In this document: positions 1 through 8,577 of the stretch, in pieces
Layout: each line of letters begins with the position of its first letter
How positions within the stretch are numbered: the first letter of the stretch is position 1
Assembly: GCF_013031245.1 (NCBI RefSeq)
Contig: NZ_WPZL01000007.1
Span: forward strand, 62,001 to 126,000
Length of the DNA stretch: 64,000 bases
Source: Ruegeria lacuscaerulensis
GTDB taxonomy: Bacteria > Pseudomonadota > Alphaproteobacteria > Rhodobacterales > Rhodobacteraceae
Reading direction: 5' to 3'
Position numbers and translations under genes: made by a program
Notes under the pieces: generated by a model
What the model was told of the DNA's origin: nothing
Seen by the model: only the letters and a program-made list of their open reading frames with translations
The model's database searches: none

Positions 1-1
1 C

Positions 2-754
2 TGCGCGTCCGGTGGAGAGGCGTTGGCAGTAGTGGATGACAGTGTGGACCTGCTACTTTGTGATCACGACCTGCCAGATATGGATGGGTTGGAACTGGCG
101 ACAACGCTGAAAGACCGGGGTTGGGCGGACCTGCCCGTAGTTGTCATGTCAGCCAACCCCGGCGTCATTCACGCCAACCCGGCCCGCCACCTGATCGAGG
201 GGGTTTTGCAAAAGCCCATACCCCGGGCCGAGCTGTATTCCCGTCTGATGGCCCTTGGTCGAACACCGCAGGAGCAGGATACAATCGCCGTGAGGGCAGG
301 TGAACAGCACCAGGAACCGGACAAGACGGGAAAAAACCAGCGGCTCATGCGGGTCCTGGCTGCCGAGGATAACAGAACCAATCAGCTGATCTTGGAAAAG
401 ATGGTCAAGGATCTGAACATTGAACTTCGGTTTGCGGGCAACGGGATCGAGGCTGTGCAGGAACATCGGGATTTCGACCCGGATTTGATTTTCATGGATA
501 TCTCAATGCCCAATATGGATGGAAAGCAAGCCACGGCGGAAATCCGGCGGCGTGAGATCGGGACCAAGCGTCACGTGCCAATCGTCGCCTTAACGGCCCA
601 TGCAATGGTAGGGGATGATCAGGGCATTCTGTCCGCCGGACTGGATCATTACCTGACCAAGCCGCTGCAAAAAATGAAAATCCACCAGATGATCCTGGAT
701 AACCAACCCGAAGAGGCCTTGTCTGTCATTGCTGAAGACGCTGAGCCAGACTAG
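2..754 (+). CDS. C-terminal part of a multi-receiver signalling protein (hybrid sensor kinase), truncated at left edge
   Basis: The reading frame is open to the first bases of the window, so the gene starts upstream. A TTG at 23 is in frame but lies inside a receiver fold, so I do not take it as the start. Two receiver (REC) domains are visible. The first is cut at its N-terminus and keeps the phospho-acceptor region LLLCDHDLPDMDG and the lysine of LQKPIPR. The second is complete: acidic pair in LAAEDNRTN, phospho-acceptor Asp in LIFMDISMPNMDG, Thr in VALTAHA and Lys in LTKPLQK. Two C-terminal receivers in tandem are typical of hybrid histidine kinases, but the kinase part is not in the window, so a stand-alone double receiver remains possible. 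The VOC gene follows after 9 bases on the same strand. Confidence 0.75.
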   Translation, partial: CASGGEALAVVDDSVDLLLCDHDLPDMDGLELATTLKDRGWADLPVVVMSANPGVIHANPARHLIEGVLQKPIPRAELYSRLMALGRTPQEQDTIAVRAGEQHQEPDKTGKNQRLMRVLAAEDNRTNQLILEKMVKDLNIELRFAGNGIEAVQEHRDFDPDLIFMDISMPNMDGKQATAEIRRREIGTKRHVPIVALTAHAMVGDDQGILSAGLDHYLTKPLQKMKIHQMILDNQPEEALSVIAEDAEPD

Positions 755-763
755 GGTGAGCGC

Positions 764-1225
764 ATGTCAGAAGATCGTAGATTTCACCCTCGCGCGCTGG
801 GCGAGATTGCCATTCGTTGCGCCGACATGGGGGCGATGGTGGAGTTCTATGAAAATGTAATTGGGTTGGAGCGTCTGTCCGGCGACCATAACAGCGCCAT
901 TACCTTCTTTCGCATCGCCGAAGGGTTCGGCGGGCACACTCAGGTGCTGGCCCTGTTTCACCATTCGGCCGCCCCGCGGCCCGGGCTGCATCCTGCGGGT
1001 GCGGAAGCCCCCGCAACGGGGGCAGGGTCGTCGCTGCATCACATTGCGCTGTCCCTGCCATTCGCCGAACAGGCGGCTGTGATGCGGTGGTATGACAAAA
1101 TCGGCCAGCCATACCGCGTCGAACAATTCGGATGGATCGGGTGGCGCGGTATTTTCACCGAAGATCCCGAAGGGAACACGGTCGAATTGGTCGCCTTTGA
1201 CCCGTCGATGCTGGATCAGGCCTGA
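764..1225 (+). CDS. VOC (glyoxalase/bleomycin-resistance/dioxygenase) superfamily protein
   Basis: A 153-residue protein with the paired beta-alpha-beta architecture of the vicinal-oxygen-chelate superfamily. The N-terminal half shows the opening strand (LGEIAIRC) and helix (VEFYENVIGLERL). The second half has LHHIALSLP and ends with the typical FTEDPEGNTVELVAF strand, whose Glu is usually a metal ligand. The ATG at 764 follows a GGTGAGCGC stretch. It lies 9 bases after the receiver gene and its 3' end overlaps the oppositely oriented yaaA by 10 bases. Substrate cannot be told from sequence; VOC proteins range from glyoxalases to dioxygenases. Family assignment is firm, function is not. Confidence 0.8.
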   Translation: MSEDRRFHPRALGEIAIRCADMGAMVEFYENVIGLERLSGDHNSAITFFRIAEGFGGHTQVLALFHHSAAPRPGLHPAGAEAPATGAGSSLHHIALSLPFAEQAAVMRWYDKIGQPYRVEQFGWIGWRGIFTEDPEGNTVELVAFDPSMLDQA

Positions 1226-1986
1226 TAGGGGCGCAGGAAAACAGGCTTGTTTTCTTCCGACAGGTCCGGGCGGTATTCATATCCGCCGGTGTCGAAATCC
1301 AGCAACCCGGCGGGATCGGTCAGGCGGTGCAGAATGATGTATCGCGCCATGGCTCCACGCGCTTTCTTGGCGAAAAAGCTGACGATCTTGGGCGTGCCGC
1401 CTTTGTCCTCCATGAATACCGGCGTGATGACCCGCAGTTTCAGCGCTTTAGGGTCTACCGCGCCGAAATATTCCTGACTGGCGCAGTTCACCAGAACATC
1501 TGACCCAATCGCTTCGCCCTGCGTGTTCAAAGTCTTGCTCAGCTGATCGCGCCAGTATTCATACAGGTTCTTGCCGCGCCGGGTTTTCAGCCTGCTGCCC
1601 ATTTCCAGTCGATACGCCTGAATCGCATCCAGCGGGCGCAGGATGCCGTAAAGGCCGGACAGGATGCGCAGATGATCCTGCGCCCATTCGATTTCTTCGT
1701 CGTCAAGCGAGGCGGCCTCGAGCCCCTGATAGGTGTCGCCTGCAAAGGCCAATGCTGCGGGGCGGGTCACATTCGCCGAGGGAGTATCCGAGAAGGCGCG
1801 AAAGCGGTCGCGGTTCAGGCGGGCCAGGTCGTCGCTCAGGTCCATCAGTTTTTTCAGATCGCCCAAGGTCAGGTTGCGGGCGGTTTTTGACAGGCGGATC
1901 GCGTCGTCCTGAAAATCCGGTTGCGTGACCTCGACGTCCCGCTGTGCCCAGTCCAGCCGCTTGGCCGGGGAAATCACTACCAGCAT
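1216..1986 (-). CDS. yaaA: Peroxide stress protein YaaA (DUF328/UPF0246 family)
   Basis: A 256-residue protein starting MLVVISPAKRLDW, the hallmark N-terminus of the YaaA family. Other family blocks are SDDLARLN, LSGLYGILRPLD and the C-terminal FFAKKARGAMARYI. In E. coli YaaA limits intracellular iron during hydrogen peroxide stress and binds DNA; that role is known for the family and inferred here. The length matches the family. It starts 33 bases downstream of recQ on the same strand, so it is probably the last gene of a yggT-recQ-yaaA unit joining genome-stability and oxidative-stress functions. Its end runs into the convergent VOC gene. Confidence 0.9.
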   Translation of the reverse strand: MLVVISPAKRLDWAQRDVEVTQPDFQDDAIRLSKTARNLTLGDLKKLMDLSDDLARLNRDRFRAFSDTPSANVTRPAALAFAGDTYQGLEAASLDDEEIEWAQDHLRILSGLYGILRPLDAIQAYRLEMGSRLKTRRGKNLYEYWRDQLSKTLNTQGEAIGSDVLVNCASQEYFGAVDPKALKLRVITPVFMEDKGGTPKIVSFFAKKARGAMARYIILHRLTDPAGLLDFDTGGYEYRPDLSEENKPVFLRPYQA

Positions 1987-2019
1987 ATCCGCCCTCGTTT
2001 CATGCCTGTTCGCAGGTAT

Positions 2020-4059
2020 CTAGCCCGCCTGACGCAGCACGTCCAGAAAGGCGGCACCAAACCTTTCGTGACGTCGGTCGCCCAGAACCTGCTCCATCGC
2101 GCGCGGATCGTCGGTGCGCAATTGCGCCACCTTTGCCAGTTGTGAGGCGGAACAGGTCAGCGGCTTGTCGATCCCGTCCGGCCCGCGCGACAGCTGGGTC
2201 TGAACCTCAAGCAGGCGGTCATAGATATCACCCTGCTCGCGCCCGGCCAGTTTGCGCCGCGCGGGGTGCAAATCCTCCACCGCACCGGTCAAAACCTCAA
2301 GGAACGTGGCCCCATAACGTTCCAGCTTTTTCGCACCGACGCCGCTGATCCGGGCCATGTCGTCCAGCGTCGCAGGGCGCGTTTCAGCCATTTCAATCAG
2401 GGTACGGTCAGGGAAAATGACATAAGCCGGAACCCGCGCAGATTCCGCCAGCGCCCGGCGTTTGGCCTTGAGCGCGGACAGCAGCGGTGCGTCTTCCTCG
2501 GACACCATCATCTTGGCCGCAGGTCGTCGGGTCGCCTTGCGCAGCGTATCCTTGCGCAGGTTGATCTGCGCCTCGCCCTTCAGGATCGGCTTTGCGGCCT
2601 CGGTCATGCGCAGCGCGCCGTGGCGTTCGGGGTTCGGGCGCACCAGATCGTGACCCATCATCTGCCGGAAGATCGCCTGCCATTGCGGGCGCGACCAGTC
2701 CTTGCCGATGCCCCAGGTGGACAGGTTGTCGTGACGGCGTGCGCGGATTTTGTCTGTTTCATTGCCCAGCAGGATGTCGATCAGATGGCCCGCGCCGAAC
2801 CATTCCTCGGTGCGCAGGATCGCGGACAGAGCCATGCGGACCGGGGTGGTGCCGTCGAACACCTCGGGTGGGCTGTCGCACAGGTCGCATTTGCCGCAAG
2901 GTTCGGCCTGTTCACCGAAATAGCCCAACAGAGTCTCGCGGCGGCACTCCAGCGCTTCGGCCAACCCCAACAGAGCATTCAGCCGCGCATGATCGGCCAT
3001 GCGTCGTTCGGGCGGCGCCAGACCTTCATCAATCTGCGAGCGGCGCAGACGGATATCGTCGGGGCCGAACAGTGTCAGGGTTTCTGCCGGGCCGCCGTCA
3101 CGACCAGCGCGGCCGATTTCCTGATAATAAGCCTCGATCGATTTCGGCAGGTCTGCGTGCGCGACCCAGCGAATGTCGGGCTTGTCGATGCCCATGCCGA
3201 AGGCCACTGTCGCAACTACGATCAGACCGTCCTCACGCGCGAAACGGGTTTCGACGATACGGCGATCCTCAGCCTCCATCCCGCCATGGTAGTGGCAAGC
3301 CACATGCCCTTCGGCGCGCAGGGCTTGCGCCAGCACCTCGGTCTTGTTGCGGGTGCCGCAATAGACGATGCCGGACTGACCTTTGCGCGCCCCGGCGTAG
3401 TCGAGGATCTGCTTGCGCGGCCCGTCCTTGGCGGCAAAGGCCAGATGGATGTTGGGACGGTCAAACCCCCGCAGGAACTTGCGGGGGGCGGTGCCGTCGA
3501 ACAGCTTTTGGACGATTTCGTCCTGCGTTTCAGCGTCCGCTGTGGCGGTGAAGGCGGCCAGCGGCACGTCCAGCGCGCGCCGCAACTCTCCGATCCGCAG
3601 GTAATCAGGGCGGAAGTCGTGGCCCCACTGACTTACACAATGGGCCTCATCCACGGCGATCAGGCTGACATTGATCCGCCGCAACATGCCCAGCGCCGAC
3701 CCCGCGGCCAGCCGCTCGGGCGCCATGTAGAGCAATTTGAGCCGCCCGGCCTCCAGCGCCTCCCACACGGCATCGGTTTCTTCTGGAGTGTTTCCCGAGG
3801 TCAGCGCCCCGGCCTCGACCCCGGATTCCTGCAACCCGCGCACCTGATCGCGCATCAAGGCGATCAACGGAGAGATCACCACCGTCACACCATCCCGCAG
3901 CAGCGCAGGCAGTTGATAACACAGGGATTTACCACCGCCTGTTGGCATGATGGCCAACACGTTTTCACCTGCGGTCACGGCATCGACGATCTCTTCCTGA
4001 CCGGGGCGAAAGTCGTCGAATCCAAAGACATCTCGCAGCAGGGGTGCGGCGTCGAACAT
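2020..4059 (-). CDS. recQ: ATP-dependent DNA helicase RecQ
   Basis: A 679-residue 3'-5' superfamily 2 helicase acting in recombination and repair. Visible motifs are Walker A MPTGGGKS (about residues 38-45), VDEAHCVSQWGHDFRP (motif II, DEAH at 137-140), AFTATA (motif III), GRAGRDG (motif VI), and the zinc-binding RecQ-C region with CRRETLLGYFGE and CGKCDLC. An HRDC domain follows (PAYVIFPDRTLIEMA...RISGVGAKK) and then about 60 residues resembling a second degenerate HRDC copy (LTCSASQLAKVAQL...FLDVLR). I chose the ATG at 4059 because it gives the canonical MFDAAPLLRDVFGF start; an upstream in-frame ATG at 4116 would add 19 residues without homology. Confidence 0.95.
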   Translation of the reverse strand: MFDAAPLLRDVFGFDDFRPGQEEIVDAVTAGENVLAIMPTGGGKSLCYQLPALLRDGVTVVISPLIALMRDQVRGLQESGVEAGALTSGNTPEETDAVWEALEAGRLKLLYMAPERLAAGSALGMLRRINVSLIAVDEAHCVSQWGHDFRPDYLRIGELRRALDVPLAAFTATADAETQDEIVQKLFDGTAPRKFLRGFDRPNIHLAFAAKDGPRKQILDYAGARKGQSGIVYCGTRNKTEVLAQALRAEGHVACHYHGGMEAEDRRIVETRFAREDGLIVVATVAFGMGIDKPDIRWVAHADLPKSIEAYYQEIGRAGRDGGPAETLTLFGPDDIRLRRSQIDEGLAPPERRMADHARLNALLGLAEALECRRETLLGYFGEQAEPCGKCDLCDSPPEVFDGTTPVRMALSAILRTEEWFGAGHLIDILLGNETDKIRARRHDNLSTWGIGKDWSRPQWQAIFRQMMGHDLVRPNPERHGALRMTEAAKPILKGEAQINLRKDTLRKATRRPAAKMMVSEEDAPLLSALKAKRRALAESARVPAYVIFPDRTLIEMAETRPATLDDMARISGVGAKKLERYGATFLEVLTGAVEDLHPARRKLAGREQGDIYDRLLEVQTQLSRGPDGIDKPLTCSASQLAKVAQLRTDDPRAMEQVLGDRRHERFGAAFLDVLRQAG

Positions 4060-4137
4060 GTGCGGGGTTGCCCTGTATTTTGGTTTATCTGCTCTTAAGA
4101 CAGGACAATCACACACTAAGATTCGGTGAACAAGAGG

Positions 4138-4425
4138 TCAGACAAAATAGCCGATATTGTTAATCAGGATGATCCGCAGCGCATAGACGCCGATCAGCAC
4201 CACCAGGGGCGTCAGGTCCAGCCCGCCCATCGCAGGCAGAAAACGGCGGATCGGGCCGTAAATCGGTTCCAGAATACGGTTTAGACCGTACCAGATTTGC
4301 GCCACCAGCTGTTGATGCAGGTTGAGCACCTGAAAGTTGATCAGCCAGCTCATGATCACATGGGCAAGGATGATGAACCAGACAATGTCCAGGATCAGCA
4401 GCAGAATTTGGATCAGCGACAGCAT
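4138..4425 (-). CDS. YggT family integral membrane protein
   Basis: A 95-residue protein with two hydrophobic segments, one at the N-terminus (LIQILLLILDIVWFIILAHV) and one at the C-terminus (LTPLVVLIGVYALRIILI). Between them is the conserved YggT core LEPIYGPIRRFLP. The start at 4425 is set by a strong GGAGG a few bases upstream; an extended frame from 4515 has no such site. YggT proteins are inner-membrane proteins linked in other bacteria to osmotic tolerance and cell-envelope or division processes; the precise role is unsettled. The gene lies 78 bases upstream of recQ on the same strand and probably shares its transcript. Confidence 0.88.
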   Translation of the reverse strand: MLSLIQILLLILDIVWFIILAHVIMSWLINFQVLNLHQQLVAQIWYGLNRILEPIYGPIRRFLPAMGGLDLTPLVVLIGVYALRIILINNIGYFV

Positions 4426-4554
4426 GGGGCCTCCGTTTTCACATCTGCTGAGACCTAAGCGCACCCGTGGCAAAGAGCAAGTCCGCACCAACAGAACGCT
4501 TGCGAATTGACCCAAAGGCCCGTCTTATAAAAGCAACAATAAACAGGGGCAGTT

Positions 4555-5922
4555 ATGGCAGAAATTTCCAAGCGCAAGCGCATCTGGGGCTGGTGGTTTT
4601 TCGATTGGGCCAGCCAGCCCTATCATTCGCTTTTGGTCACCTTTGTTTTTGGCCCCTATTTCGCCGGCGTCGCGGCGGGGTATTACACCAATTCCGGGAT
4701 GGATGCGCAGGCTGCGGCCGCGCAGGCGCAGACGGTCTGGGCGCATTGCCTGACAATCACAGGGTTGATCATTGCTTTCGGCGCGCCGCTACTGGGTGCA
4801 ATGGCGGATGTGTCGGGCCGCCGCATTCCGTGGATTTTCGCTTTTTCGGTGATGTACGCGGTGGGCTCGGCAGCGCTGTGGTACACGTTGCCGGATGGGT
4901 CGAACATGTGGCTGATGCTGTCGGCCTTTGGTCTGGGCTTTGTCGGCGCGGAATACGCGCTGATCTTCATCAACTCGCAGCTGCCCGACCTGGGCGACGA
5001 CAACGAAGTCGGCGAGATTTCGGGGTCAGGGTTCGCGTTCGGGTATTTCGGTGGCCTGATCTCTCTGGCGATCATGCTGCTGCTGTTTGTGGAGCAGCCC
5101 AATGGCAAGACACTGATCGGGATGCAGCCCGCTTTTGGTCTGGATGCCGCAAGCCGCGAAGGTACCCGCTTTGTCGGGCCGTTCACCGCTGCGTGGTTCA
5201 TTCTGTTCATGGTGCCGTATTTCCTGTGGGTGCGGGATGATCCGGACAGCGACAAAACGGGCAGTTTCAGCGAGGCGCTGAGCCTGCTGGCCAAGTCGGT
5301 GTCGGACCTGCGCCATCGGGTTAGTCTGGCGACCTATTTGGGTTCATCCATGTTTTACCGCGACGCGCTGAACGGGCTTTACAGTTTCGGCGGTGTTTAT
5401 GCGCGTCTGGTGCTCGAGTGGGATCTGATAAAGATCGGCGTTTTCGGGATTGTCAGTGTTCTGGCCTCGGCCATCTTTGCATGGATCGGCGGCAAGATGG
5501 ACAAGAAATACGGCCCTAAACCGGTGATTTTGGTGGCGATCTGGATTTTGATCTTCGTCTGCGTCACCGTCGTTTCGATGGACCGCACGCAAATCTATGG
5601 CATCAGCCTGCCCGACGGGTCTGGTCTGCCCGACTTGGTGTTCTTTGGTTGCGGCGTCCTGATTGGCGGTATGGGCGGCATCCTGCAATCGGCCAGCCGT
5701 TCGATGATGGTGCGCCACACGGACCCCAATGCGCCGGTCGAGAGCTTTGGCCTTTACGGCCTGTCGGGCCGCGCCACCGCCTTTGCCGCGCCTTTGTTGA
5801 TCGGCGTTGCGACCACTGTGACCGGCAATGCGCGACTGGGGGTGTCACCGATCATTCTGTTGTTTATTCTGGGTCTATTCCTGATGCGCTGGGTGAAACC
5901 GGAAGGGGATCAGAGCAGATGA
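4555..5922 (+). CDS. UMF1 (Atg22-like) family MFS transporter
   Basis: A 455-residue multi-pass protein with roughly twelve hydrophobic segments. The N-terminus KRIWGWWFFDWASQPYHSL is the signature of the bacterial Atg22-like/UMF1 branch of the major facilitator superfamily, and the loop ADVSGRRIPWI corresponds to the MFS motif between helices 2 and 3. In fungi relatives export amino acids from the vacuole; bacterial substrates are not established. The ATG at 4555 gives the standard start. The stop overlaps the start of mepA (ATGA at 5919-5922), so the two are translationally coupled, which hints at a link with envelope or murein turnover products. Confidence 0.88.
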   Translation: MAEISKRKRIWGWWFFDWASQPYHSLLVTFVFGPYFAGVAAGYYTNSGMDAQAAAAQAQTVWAHCLTITGLIIAFGAPLLGAMADVSGRRIPWIFAFSVMYAVGSAALWYTLPDGSNMWLMLSAFGLGFVGAEYALIFINSQLPDLGDDNEVGEISGSGFAFGYFGGLISLAIMLLLFVEQPNGKTLIGMQPAFGLDAASREGTRFVGPFTAAWFILFMVPYFLWVRDDPDSDKTGSFSEALSLLAKSVSDLRHRVSLATYLGSSMFYRDALNGLYSFGGVYARLVLEWDLIKIGVFGIVSVLASAIFAWIGGKMDKKYGPKPVILVAIWILIFVCVTVVSMDRTQIYGISLPDGSGLPDLVFFGCGVLIGGMGGILQSASRSMMVRHTDPNAPVESFGLYGLSGRATAFAAPLLIGVATTVTGNARLGVSPIILLFILGLFLMRWVKPEGDQSR

Positions 5923-6782
5923 TTTTACTACGTTTTTTGGCAATTCTGGCCACGATCACACTGGCAGGCACGGCGGGGGCGCAACCCCTGGCCAAGCAGT
6001 TGTTCGGGGCGCAAAAACAAAACTCACAGCAAAAAGCAGCGGCTTTCGGCAGTTATTCGCGCGGATGCGCGGCGGGGTCAGTGCAACTGCCAGAGACGGG
6101 GCCGACATGGCAGGCGATGCGCCTGTCGCGGAACCGCAACTGGGGCCATCCCGATGCAATCGACTATGTGCAGGACCTCAGCCGGTTCGCGGCGAAACAA
6201 CCGGGATGGAACGGTCTCTATATCGGGGATATCAGTCAGCCACGGGGCGGGCCGATGACCTCAGGCCATCGCAGTCACCAGTTGGGTCTGGACATTGATG
6301 TCTGGATGCTGCCCGGCAACAACCTGCGGTTGAGTCGGAAGGCGCGCGAGAATATCTCGTCTATCTCCTTGCGCCGTGCCAACGGGGCTTTTGTGAACGG
6401 CAACTGGAGCAAACAGCACCACGCAGTGCTGCGCGAGGCTGCGAAGGACAAACGCGTGGCGCGGATTTTCGTCTTTCCCGGTGCAAAGGTACAGATGTGC
6501 AATGATGAGAAAGGCAACCGCGCGTATCTGCGCAAGATCAGACCCTGGTGGGGGCATCATTACCATTTTCATGTTCGTCTGAGATGTCCCAGAGGATCAC
6601 GTGGATGTGTCAATCAGGACCCGCCGCCCAAAGGTGACGGCTGTGCCGAGGCGCAACAATGGGTGAATAACATCCTCAACCCGCCGCCACCCGATCCGAA
6701 TGCACCGCCACCCAAGAAACGCCGGGAATACCGTCTGGCCGATTTGCCTCAGCAATGCACCGCAGTCTTGCAGTCCAACTGA
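5919..6782 (+). CDS. mepA: Penicillin-insensitive murein endopeptidase MepA
   Basis: A 287-residue periplasmic LAS-family zinc metallopeptidase expected to cleave D-alanyl-meso-DAP cross-links in peptidoglycan. A signal peptide is visible (MILLRFLAILATITLAGTAGA). The zinc site is in SGHRSHQLGLDIDVW (His120 and Asp127 in the H-x6-D spacing) together with the later WWGHHYHFHVRLRCP segment. The C-terminus carries a proline-rich stretch (NPPPPDPNAPPPKKRR) before a final Cys-containing tail. I placed the start at the ATG overlapping the transporter stop because it gives a proper signal peptide; the frame is open further upstream. The 3' end overlaps the next gene by 28 bases. Confidence 0.93.
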   Translation: MILLRFLAILATITLAGTAGAQPLAKQLFGAQKQNSQQKAAAFGSYSRGCAAGSVQLPETGPTWQAMRLSRNRNWGHPDAIDYVQDLSRFAAKQPGWNGLYIGDISQPRGGPMTSGHRSHQLGLDIDVWMLPGNNLRLSRKARENISSISLRRANGAFVNGNWSKQHHAVLREAAKDKRVARIFVFPGAKVQMCNDEKGNRAYLRKIRPWWGHHYHFHVRLRCPRGSRGCVNQDPPPKGDGCAEAQQWVNNILNPPPPDPNAPPPKKRREYRLADLPQQCTAVLQSN

Positions 6783-7639
6783 TTGCGACGCTTTTGCTGG
6801 CCGGTTCGGTCGGGGCTGTCGAAGTCAAGAAAGCAACTCAGTTGGGTAGCTTCATCTGGAGGCACAGCGCTGGCTGGTTCGGCGGGTTTTCGGCGCTTCA
6901 TATCTCGGAAGACGGCCGTCTGATGGTCGCTCTCAGCGACCGTTCCAAACTTTTGGCGGCGCAGATTGATCGGGATGGGGACCAGATAACCGGAATAGAA
7001 ATTCTCGACCGCTGGCGGGTCTTGTCAAGCACAGGAGGCGCTCTGCCCGGATATACGGGCGATTCCGAAGGGATCGCCATCGACCAGGACGGAAGCTACT
7101 ATATCTCCTTCGAACGCGTCCATCGCGTGGCGTTTTATTCCGGACCTGGCAGCAAGGCGCGCGTCCTACCGCGCCCCAAGGCGTTTGATGGGCTGGACCA
7201 CAATGGATCCTTTGAAGGGTTGGCTATCGACGATAAGGGGCGGCTATATACTCTGACTGAAAAGAACCGCACCGCCGATGGAAACATCCCGGTCTATCGT
7301 TGGGATGGGCGGGCATGGGCGACGCCATTTGTTCTGCAGCAACGGGGCAGGTTCCTTCCGGTTGCCGCTGATTTTGGTCCCGATGGTCGTCTTTATGTTC
7401 TGGAACGGAAGCTGTCCCTGATCGGGTTCCGCTCACGCCTGCGGCGGTGGCAGATCGACGGGGATGTTCCAGGCGCAGAGGAGATCCTGCTTGAAACCGG
7501 AACCGGGACGCATGACAACCTCGAAGGTCTGTCGGTCTGGCGAGACACGCAGGGGCGATTGCGCGCCACGATGATCTCGGATGACAATTTTCTGGCCCTG
7601 CAACGCACTGAGCTGGTCGAATATCTGCTGCCCGATTGA
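6755..7639 (+). CDS. Esterase-like activity of phytase family protein, exported
   Basis: A 294-residue protein with a signal peptide (MHRSLAVQLIATLLLAGSVGA) and a repeated beta-propeller-like pattern of acidic blades: FSALHISEDGRLMVALSD, DSEGIAIDQDGSYYISFE, SFEGLAIDDKGRLYTLTE and VAADFGPDGRLYVLER. This matches the phytase-like esterase family (PF13449). The family name describes a fold and a reported activity; the substrate here is unknown, though phosphorus scavenging is a reasonable guess. The ATG at 6755 lies inside the end of mepA, so the two are probably translationally coupled in the transporter-mepA-esterase unit. No terminator is obvious before the next gene 91 bases downstream. Confidence 0.82.
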   Translation: MHRSLAVQLIATLLLAGSVGAVEVKKATQLGSFIWRHSAGWFGGFSALHISEDGRLMVALSDRSKLLAAQIDRDGDQITGIEILDRWRVLSSTGGALPGYTGDSEGIAIDQDGSYYISFERVHRVAFYSGPGSKARVLPRPKAFDGLDHNGSFEGLAIDDKGRLYTLTEKNRTADGNIPVYRWDGRAWATPFVLQQRGRFLPVAADFGPDGRLYVLERKLSLIGFRSRLRRWQIDGDVPGAEEILLETGTGTHDNLEGLSVWRDTQGRLRATMISDDNFLALQRTELVEYLLPD

Positions 7640-7730
7640 CTCGATCCGGTCAAAAGTCTAGAAGCGCGGCTTGCCTCGGGACGGTCCCTTGGCCAAGTCG
7701 CCGCTACCTTGTCAAAACGGGCATCAGAAA

Positions 7731-8375
7731 ATGCAACGCGCTTATATACCCGGCATTATTGCCATGGCCGCCATCGTTGTGGCCTCGAACATTCTGGTTC
7801 AGTTCCTGATTTTTGATGGGCTGCTGACCTGGGGTGCCTTTACCTATCCGCTGGCCTTTCTGGTCACCGACATCATGAACCGCGTCTATGGCGTGGCCAC
7901 GGCCCGCAAGGTGGTATTTGCCGGGTTTGTCACCGGTGTCATCTGTTCGCTGATCGGCAGTCAGATCATGCTGCAAGGTGACGGGTTCACCTATGCCGCG
8001 GTGCCGCTACGGATCGCCGTTGCCTCGGGAACTGCCTTTCTGATCGCGCAGCTGACCGATGTCACCGTGTTTAATTCGCTGCGCGGCGGCCGCTGGTGGC
8101 GCGCGCCGCTGGTCTCGACGCTGATCGGGTCGGCGCTGGACACCGCACTGTTTTTCACCATTGCCTTCTCGGCCTCGGTTACTTTCTTTGGCGCCAATGC
8201 CGACACGGCGATCAACTGGGCGTGGGAGCCCGTGCCCTTCATGTTAACCGGTCCAATGGCACCGCTCTGGGTGACGCTCGCGTTTGCGGATTGGCTGGTG
8301 AAATTGTCGCTGGCGCTAATCGCGCTGATCCCGTTCAAGGTGATCGTTGCGCGGTTGACCGCTCAGCCTGCGTAA
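7731..8375 (+). CDS. Queuosine precursor transporter (YhhQ/VUT family)
   Basis: A 214-residue membrane protein with about six hydrophobic segments. The conserved family blocks GAFTYPLAFLVTDIMNRVYG and the later RGGRWWRAPLVSTLIGSALDTALFF identify the YhhQ/QPTR family, which imports 7-deazaguanine precursors (preQ0/preQ1) or related bases for tRNA queuosine. The ATG at 7731 gives the usual short cytoplasmic N-terminus; a TTG 60 bases upstream is in frame but adds an unconserved leader. I searched the 91-base upstream gap for a preQ1 riboswitch-like stem and A-rich tail and did not find a convincing one. No queuosine biosynthesis genes are adjacent. Confidence 0.88.
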   Translation: MQRAYIPGIIAMAAIVVASNILVQFLIFDGLLTWGAFTYPLAFLVTDIMNRVYGVATARKVVFAGFVTGVICSLIGSQIMLQGDGFTYAAVPLRIAVASGTAFLIAQLTDVTVFNSLRGGRWWRAPLVSTLIGSALDTALFFTIAFSASVTFFGANADTAINWAWEPVPFMLTGPMAPLWVTLAFADWLVKLSLALIALIPFKVIVARLTAQPA

Positions 8376-8450
8376 AAAAACGCTTTGAGAATGGCACAAC
8401 TTGTGTCAGGCTCATAGTTAACCGCAACAGATAGAAAAGGAGGTGATCCA

Positions 8451-8507
8451 GTGTCGAGAAAGAGATTGGAGAGAGGTGTCGGAACAACCGGGGGGAAAAC
8501 CTGCTGA
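8451..8507 (+). CDS. Possible 18-codon mini-ORF with an extreme Shine-Dalgarno site
   Basis: A GTG codon at 8451 opens an 18-residue frame (MSRKRLERGVGTTGGKTC) ending at TGA 8505-8507. The GGAGG at 8439-8443 sits 7 bases upstream, inside a 13-base perfect match to the anti-Shine-Dalgarno sequence, the strongest ribosome site seen in the window. The peptide is very basic at its N-terminus and ends in Cys. Nothing in it identifies a function. It may be a real small protein, a leader peptide controlling the downstream structure, or an accidental frame behind an RNA element. Confidence 0.35.
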   Translation: MSRKRLERGVGTTGGKTC

Positions 8508-8577
8508 GGCAGCCCTTGGCGGAGCGCTCGCTCCGGCTGGTCGATTGATCTAACCGACCCGACCTCCTGAACTTTCG

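Noticed and set aside
2266..4098. 610-codon open frame on the plus strand opposite recQ
   Set aside because: Lies antisense to a clear RecQ in the codon-complementary frame; GC-rich third positions remove stop codons. The translation has no domain and no ribosome site.
7640..7730. preQ1 riboswitch before the queuosine-precursor transporter
   Set aside because: No compact stem with an A-rich pseudoknot tail is visible near the ribosome site; nothing beyond ordinary leader sequence.
8376..8434. Promoter upstream of the structured unit (TTGAGA near 8386)
   Set aside because: No convincing -10 box at suitable spacing; I could not separate it from background.
8437..8449. Match to the 16S rRNA 3' end, possibly a broken rRNA gene
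   Set aside because: Only 13 bases match, as the complement of the rRNA tail, and flanking bases do not follow 16S sequence. It is a ribosome-binding site or RNA element.
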